Below, one piece after another: positions 33,667 through 37,139 of a stretch of 37,139 nt of DNA (positions are counted from its first letter, which is position 1; each line of letters opens with the position of its first letter). The translations under genes and the position numbers were made by a program. Source of the stretch: Perkinsus olseni (lineage: Eukaryota > Perkinsozoa > Perkinsida > Perkinsidae); contig JABANP010000513.1 of assembly GCA_013115135.1 (NCBI GenBank), forward strand, positions 1 to 37,139. The letters are read 5' to 3'. The notes below the pieces were generated by a model. That model saw only the letters and a program-made list of their open reading frames with translations, ran no database searches and had not been told where the DNA came from.

Positions 33667-34745
33667 CTAGCTGAGCCATGAGCTCCTACCCCCAGCAGGC
33701 TCTTGCGTAGTAGAAGGCGACGGGCTGCTCCCTTGGCGTCTGTTCTTCCTCTTTTTCTTCTGTGGTTGAGCTGCCTTCGCCGCATCATCATCATCCTTCA
33801 GATCAAACTCCTGCTCGATAAACCTGATCATCAAGCGACATAATTCTGTATCACTCAAGGATCAACCTAAGATACTCCTTACTTCAAAGCCTGACTAGCA
33901 GCCGATCGTTTCCCCCTGCCGGAGGGTCTCTGCGGATCTCCGCAGCAGCCGTGGCACCGTGGCGCCTCTTGCCGAGCAGCCCGCTGACCGGCGCCTGGGG
34001 CACCTGAGCACACTTCAGAATCCAACCAGCAAGCCCCCTTGTCTACTAGGACCCCTTCAAAGGTCAGAACGACGACGAGCCTCACAGCGATGAGAGATCG
34101 TCCGAGGAATCTTGAAGTCAAGAGTCCGCCACCGCATGAGTAGTAATAGTAGTACTAGAACGCTCCTAAGTAGCACCGCCCCGCCCTCCCCTCCCCAACG
34201 ACCCTCACATTAGCATAAGCCTGTCGGATGCTCTTCGGGATGGCGCCCTTCGTTCCCTTCAGGTGGATAACCTCCGGTGATGGCGGTGTCTCCTTCTTCT
34301 CACCAGACGTCACCTAGACACGATTTGCCGGAATTGTGGTATGACTCAATCACCAGCCCCTACCTTAACCGGTTGCGACACAGTACTCGCCACAACAGGG
34401 TTCTCCATCTCAGCCTCCCCTCCCTCCTTCTCCTCAGCGTTGGCTTCCTTCTGCCTCGCCAAGTACATGGTACTGGCCAACTCCGCAGGGACCTGATCGC
34501 TCGAGAGTTTCCTCAAGGCATTCATCCCCAAGACCGCCGCAATATTCATACCACACCAATCGCAACTTAAACAGCGATCTCGTAGTCCACGCTTTCCTTC
34601 AACCAGAACAATTCCGACCGACGCCGACTGAAAGACTTCGACCCCCCCTCCCAAGAGTTGTCTCTACCTCAGTAAGGGCGACCCCCAATGCAGCTCGGAC
34701 ACCGTCAACAGTCGCGGCGATCTTGCCATCATCCCCGATGACGGT
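33667..34745 (-). CDS. Unassigned multi-exon gene, 3' part
   Basis: Well-phased exons on the minus strand are about 34,745-34,668, 34,627-34,364, 34,313-34,209 and one from 34,110, with introns of 40, 50 and 98 nt. They encode a segment with DTVIGDDGKIAATVDGV, then a cysteine pair (CLSCDWCGMN). Next come a helical charged stretch (SSDQVPAELASTMYLARQKE, then Glu-rich) and a basic part (IHLKGTKGAIPKSIRQAYAN). In the simplest model the last exon ends at a TGA at 34,057. If a 40-nt intron (GTGAGG...CCTAG) is removed before that stop, the frame continues through a Cys/Arg-rich stretch and, after a 29-nt intron, into a tail reading DTELCRLMIRFIEQEF followed by an acidic run and a KKKRKNRR nuclear-localisation-like patch, ending at 33,667. 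No family is recognised; the 5' end may extend to 35.7 kb. Confidence 0.45.
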
Positions 34746-35098
34746 GTCCACACTCAGAACGTCCGTAGGGCCACTAGGCTGGTGGGGTGGTAGGGCACCT
34801 GATCACCATCATGAGCGGGAATCCAAAAGACGCCCTTCTCGTGAGCCCCAGCTACGAAGACGGAAAAACTTCAGTCTGGAGCCCCTCCGAGATCTCGAGC
34901 GTCACCGACAACGCTCCGAACTCGCCCACTCGAAATTCCGCAAAGAAGAGATGTATCCCCCACCAACCTCTCCACCCCGTCACAAGCTTCCGCGCTGACC
35001 AACGGCGGAAAAATAAAGTGAAACAACAGCCACTATAATTCATCCAAAATTTTCCAATTTCTTTCCAAATATCAATTCGCGACAAGACACTTCCCCAC

Positions 35099-35704
35099 CT
35101 CGCCGAGGACCAACACACAGTCCCTCCTCACCAGCGTCAAGTGCTTCAATCCGGCTGGCGTTGAGCACCACTGGCTCATCCCTCACACTAGAGCACGTCT
35201 TCCGAGTCCTATGACCAGCTGATGCGACGCTAGCCGGAGATTTCCGCCGCTTCCTCTCCGGCGTGGCTGGAGGCAATGGAGAGCTCTGCTGTGATTCTTT
35301 GCCGCCCTCCTTAGGAGCCACACCAGCTTCCGGTATGGGGGCCTTCGGATGCAATGCCGCGTACTGAAATCAGCGAGGACCATGACCGCTGCGCCACGAA
35401 ATTAAACAACAGTCGTGAACTCCCCTGGGCTGAGATGAATCGAAGATGAAAGTACCGCAATTTCTCCACAGCTCTCTTCCTGCCTAGGAAAACGCTTCTC
35501 TACACGCTCCCCACCCAGCTCACGATGATAGAGATATTCATAAAATTCATCACAATGCTTCTCACGATTACGAGGGGGCTGCGCAGCATCACCCGGAATA
35601 CGCCCGATAGCAGTCAAAAGCACGTGTGCCACGAGGGGCTCAATAAACGTTTCGCCACGAGAGAGAACAGCGTGGCTGCGATGAGAACGCTTCGGGTATT
35701 CCCA
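35099..35704 (-). CDS. Unassigned exons with nuclear-localisation-like patch
   Basis: Two exons are joined in phase 0 by a 44-nt intron (35,364-35,407) that carries the shared intron element. The first is open from 35,704 (SRGETFIEPLVAHVLLTAIGRIP, then a charged part with EFYEYLYHRELGGERVEKRF) and ends in SPGEFTTV. The second starts YAALHPKAPIPEAG and contains PPATPERKRRKSPAS and HRTRK, basic clusters typical of nuclear proteins. It leaves through a GTGGGG donor at 35,098. A likely next exon around 34,870-34,990 (reading AEACDGVERLVGD) could not be phased. These exons may be the C-terminal extension of the RRP6 gene to the right, the 5' part of the gene to the left, or a gene of their own. 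Confidence 0.45.
35364..35407 (-). repeat. Shared-core intron element, copy in the 35.4-kb gene
   Basis: The whole 44-nt intron is part of the repeat. It begins GTTTAATTTCGTGGCGCAGC, with the core at 35,391-35,403, and continues GGTCATGGTCCTCG. It aligns with the intron at 36,912-36,967 over about 35 nt with few differences, although the genes and intron positions are unrelated. The donor is GTTTAA, unlike the usual GTAAG/GTGAG here. Confidence 0.75.
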
Positions 35705-35959
35705 TCATAACACGCTTCCAGCCAGTACACTATGACGACAAGTATTTTCCTCGAATGCTCGAAAGCTTCATCACGGATCTTGAGACAGTAGTACTGTTAC
35801 CCTGCCGAAAACAGGCAATTACCTCTTAAACTACCAGATTATTCTGACCAACAAACAAAATCAAAATTTTCGACCCTCACCGAGCTAAGTTCTAATAACT
35901 TCCCATTTCAACTACTACTAGGTACAGCTCCCACAAAGTTTAACTACCCCCCACCTTAC

Positions 35960-37139
35960 TTGGAGGACCGCCAACACTTCATCCGCATTCTCCCGAACCT
36001 GCCGTGCCACATTGCCCGACCCTCCCCGAGAGCCCGTAAGAGCTGCTCTCGGGTCACTGGCTCATCCATAGCAATTCTCAATGCCAAACGGTCGGTAAGA
36101 ATCTGTTCGCGATGACCAAATCGATCACCAGGGCGCGCGCTTTCTCCACGATCCCTACCGAGTTAGGGGAATACATCTCTCTCCCGTCCGAGTTTATCGC
36201 GCCAGTACATGAGGGCGGCCAGCATCGGACGACCAACCAGTGACAGCGGCGTGTTCGTCTTACAGGACAGCGTTATCTAATGAGAGGTAGTGTGAGGGCC
36301 GGTCTACCATCCCGAGGGAAGAACAAGCCAACTCATTTTTCTGTGGTTATCAAGATCCGCATGTGGGTGATGAAGGCTCTGATATCAACACTCACATTAT
36401 AGAGGAAGAGAAAGCTTTCCTCCGTCATACAAGTAACAACACTCGAAGCGTGAAATCAGGCAACGATCAGAATTGTGAAGGAATGACCGTCCACAGCGGC
36501 AGCGACCCCCACGAGTCATCACTACCGCATGCTCCATGAAGTCAGAATCGCTGTCTTTGTACGTCTTCAATGCCACATCGCAGCTACGGTTGATGGTACT
36601 CATATACCTGACAAAAAAATCACCAATATCTTAGCGGAGCGATGCAGCAACAGCCGACGAGTCACCGGCCGCAATCTGGGAGACGAGAGAGGCCTTCGAC
36701 GATGCCCATGAGACGGGCGGACGTAATCGCAAACTTCACATTCACCGACTATCTCACTCCCACCACAAACCGATCTCACTAGTACTATCATAATCACGGC
36801 CCTCCTTCCCTCGGTTATTATTACATCTTCCTCCCGTACGCCGTAACTTTGCCCTCATCGACGCCGCCACCAGCACACAACAACTGTGCACGCATGCGGT
36901 CATAGACATACCTAGAGGGATCAATTACTAACGATGGCCCGTGACCGCGCGCCACGAAATTAATTACAGCAGATAATGAACATCATCTCTCGCGTATTGT
37001 TTCATCCGGTCCGACAGAGGCCGCTGCCGCCAGTCTGCCAGCTGGTTGGCCTTATCCGCTTTGTACCCGCAATAGAAGTCCAAAAGATTCTTCAAACTAT
37101 ACCTGACAAATCGATCACGTGATCGATTGCATCCAACCA
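35960..37139 (-). CDS. RRP6 / EXOSC10-type exosome 3'-5' exonuclease with HRDC domain (5' part outside window)
   Basis: RRP6 is the nuclear exosome-associated RNase D-family (DEDDy) exonuclease that trims and degrades RNA. The exon 37,102-36,968 reads YSLKNLLDFYCGY and then QLADWRQRPLSDRMKQYARDD followed by VHYLL. This matches the family's '[26 protein letters not shown]', including the catalytic Tyr-Asp pair of Exo III. After a 56-nt intron the frame continues YVYDRMRAQLL ('YIYDKMR'). Further exons give STINRSCDVALKTY (36,607-36,526, matching 'qrSrdiCLkkf') and the HRDC domain: 36,276-36,175 (LAALMYWRDKLGRERD) and 36,102-35,960 (DRLALRIAMDEPVTREQLLRAL, then ENADEVLAVL), joined by a 72-nt intron. 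The last exon needs a one-base frame change near 36,035. The exon between YVYDRMR and STINRS is not resolved. Exo I and II lie beyond the window edge. Confidence 0.82.
36912..36967 (-). repeat. Shared-core intron element, copy in RRP6
   Basis: This 56-nt intron begins GTAATTAATTTCGTGGCGCG, with the core at 36,949-36,961, and goes on CGGTCACGGGCCATCG before a separate 3' part ending CCCTCTAG. It splits the RRP6 codons between VHYLL and YVYD, a site fixed by protein homology, so it is certainly an intron. Confidence 0.78.
37109..37128. other. Perfect 20-bp palindrome
   Basis: The sequence aatcgatcacgtgatcgatt equals its own reverse complement, centred on CACGTG (an E-box core) and flanked on both sides by ATCGAT. 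It lies in non-coding sequence just upstream, on the minus strand, of the RRP6 exon starting at 37,102, within the intron that runs out of the window. It could bind a dimeric protein or form a hairpin. Confidence 0.6.

Noticed and set aside
36397..36709. Separate 84-residue gene starting at the ATG at 36,709
   Set aside because: Its best part (STINRSCDVALKTY) matches the RRP6 segment between the nuclease and HRDC domains and lies between them on the same strand, so it is better read as an RRP6 exon.

Overview
The window looks like nuclear DNA of an intron-dense unicellular eukaryote. Coding exons are joined by very short GT-AG introns, mostly 36-60 nt and some perhaps only 25-34 nt. The homologues found are eukaryotic (formin, PTEN-like domain, TIM9, nucleotide-sugar transporter, RRP6, cytochrome P450). 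A perkinsid or related alveolate is my best guess, from gene style and a single-exon secreted protein, but this is inference and was not tested by any search.

Layout. 1-12,977 is a tandem satellite of an almost exactly 100-bp unit (about 130 copies), with a block of variant units that recurs at least three times. From 12,978 to the right end the DNA is unique and gene-rich, and every convincing gene lies on the minus strand. From left to right these are: a P450 remnant without its middle (13.5-14.4 kb); an Hsp20-type gene whose 5' boundary runs into a second set of exons (15.75-17.08 kb); small unassigned multi-exon genes (17.13-18.52 kb); a formin with FH1 and FH2 (18.8-22.7 kb); linker exons (23.0-23.5 kb); and a PTEN-like phosphatase-C2 protein (24.0-27.1 kb). 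Further right come a secreted single-exon protein (28.6-29.4 kb), the mitochondrial chaperone TIM9 (30.3-30.8 kb), a Golgi-type nucleotide-sugar transporter (31.2-32.6 kb), one or two unassigned multi-exon genes (33.7-35.7 kb), and the exosome nuclease RRP6 with its HRDC domain, cut by the right window edge (36.0-37.1 kb).

Main points. (1) A PTEN-C2 region directly upstream of, and on the same strand as, FH1-FH2 recalls the plant class II formin layout (PTEN-C2-FH1-FH2). The PTEN P-loop here lacks the catalytic arginine, so it would be a pseudophosphatase. Whether the parts form one transcript is undecided. (2) Three introns in three different loci share a 13-nt core, and two of them are alignable over most of their length, which suggests mobile intron-like (introner) elements. 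(3) The formin carries one in-frame TGA in an otherwise intact FH2 domain, and its proline-rich minisatellite breaks frame repeatedly; RRP6 has a one-base slip in HRDC. These may be assembly errors or real lesions.

Exon models were built by hand from splice signals, codon phase and family motifs. Phases close exactly for TIM9, the transporter, the PTEN-like gene, the FH2 exons and several small genes.
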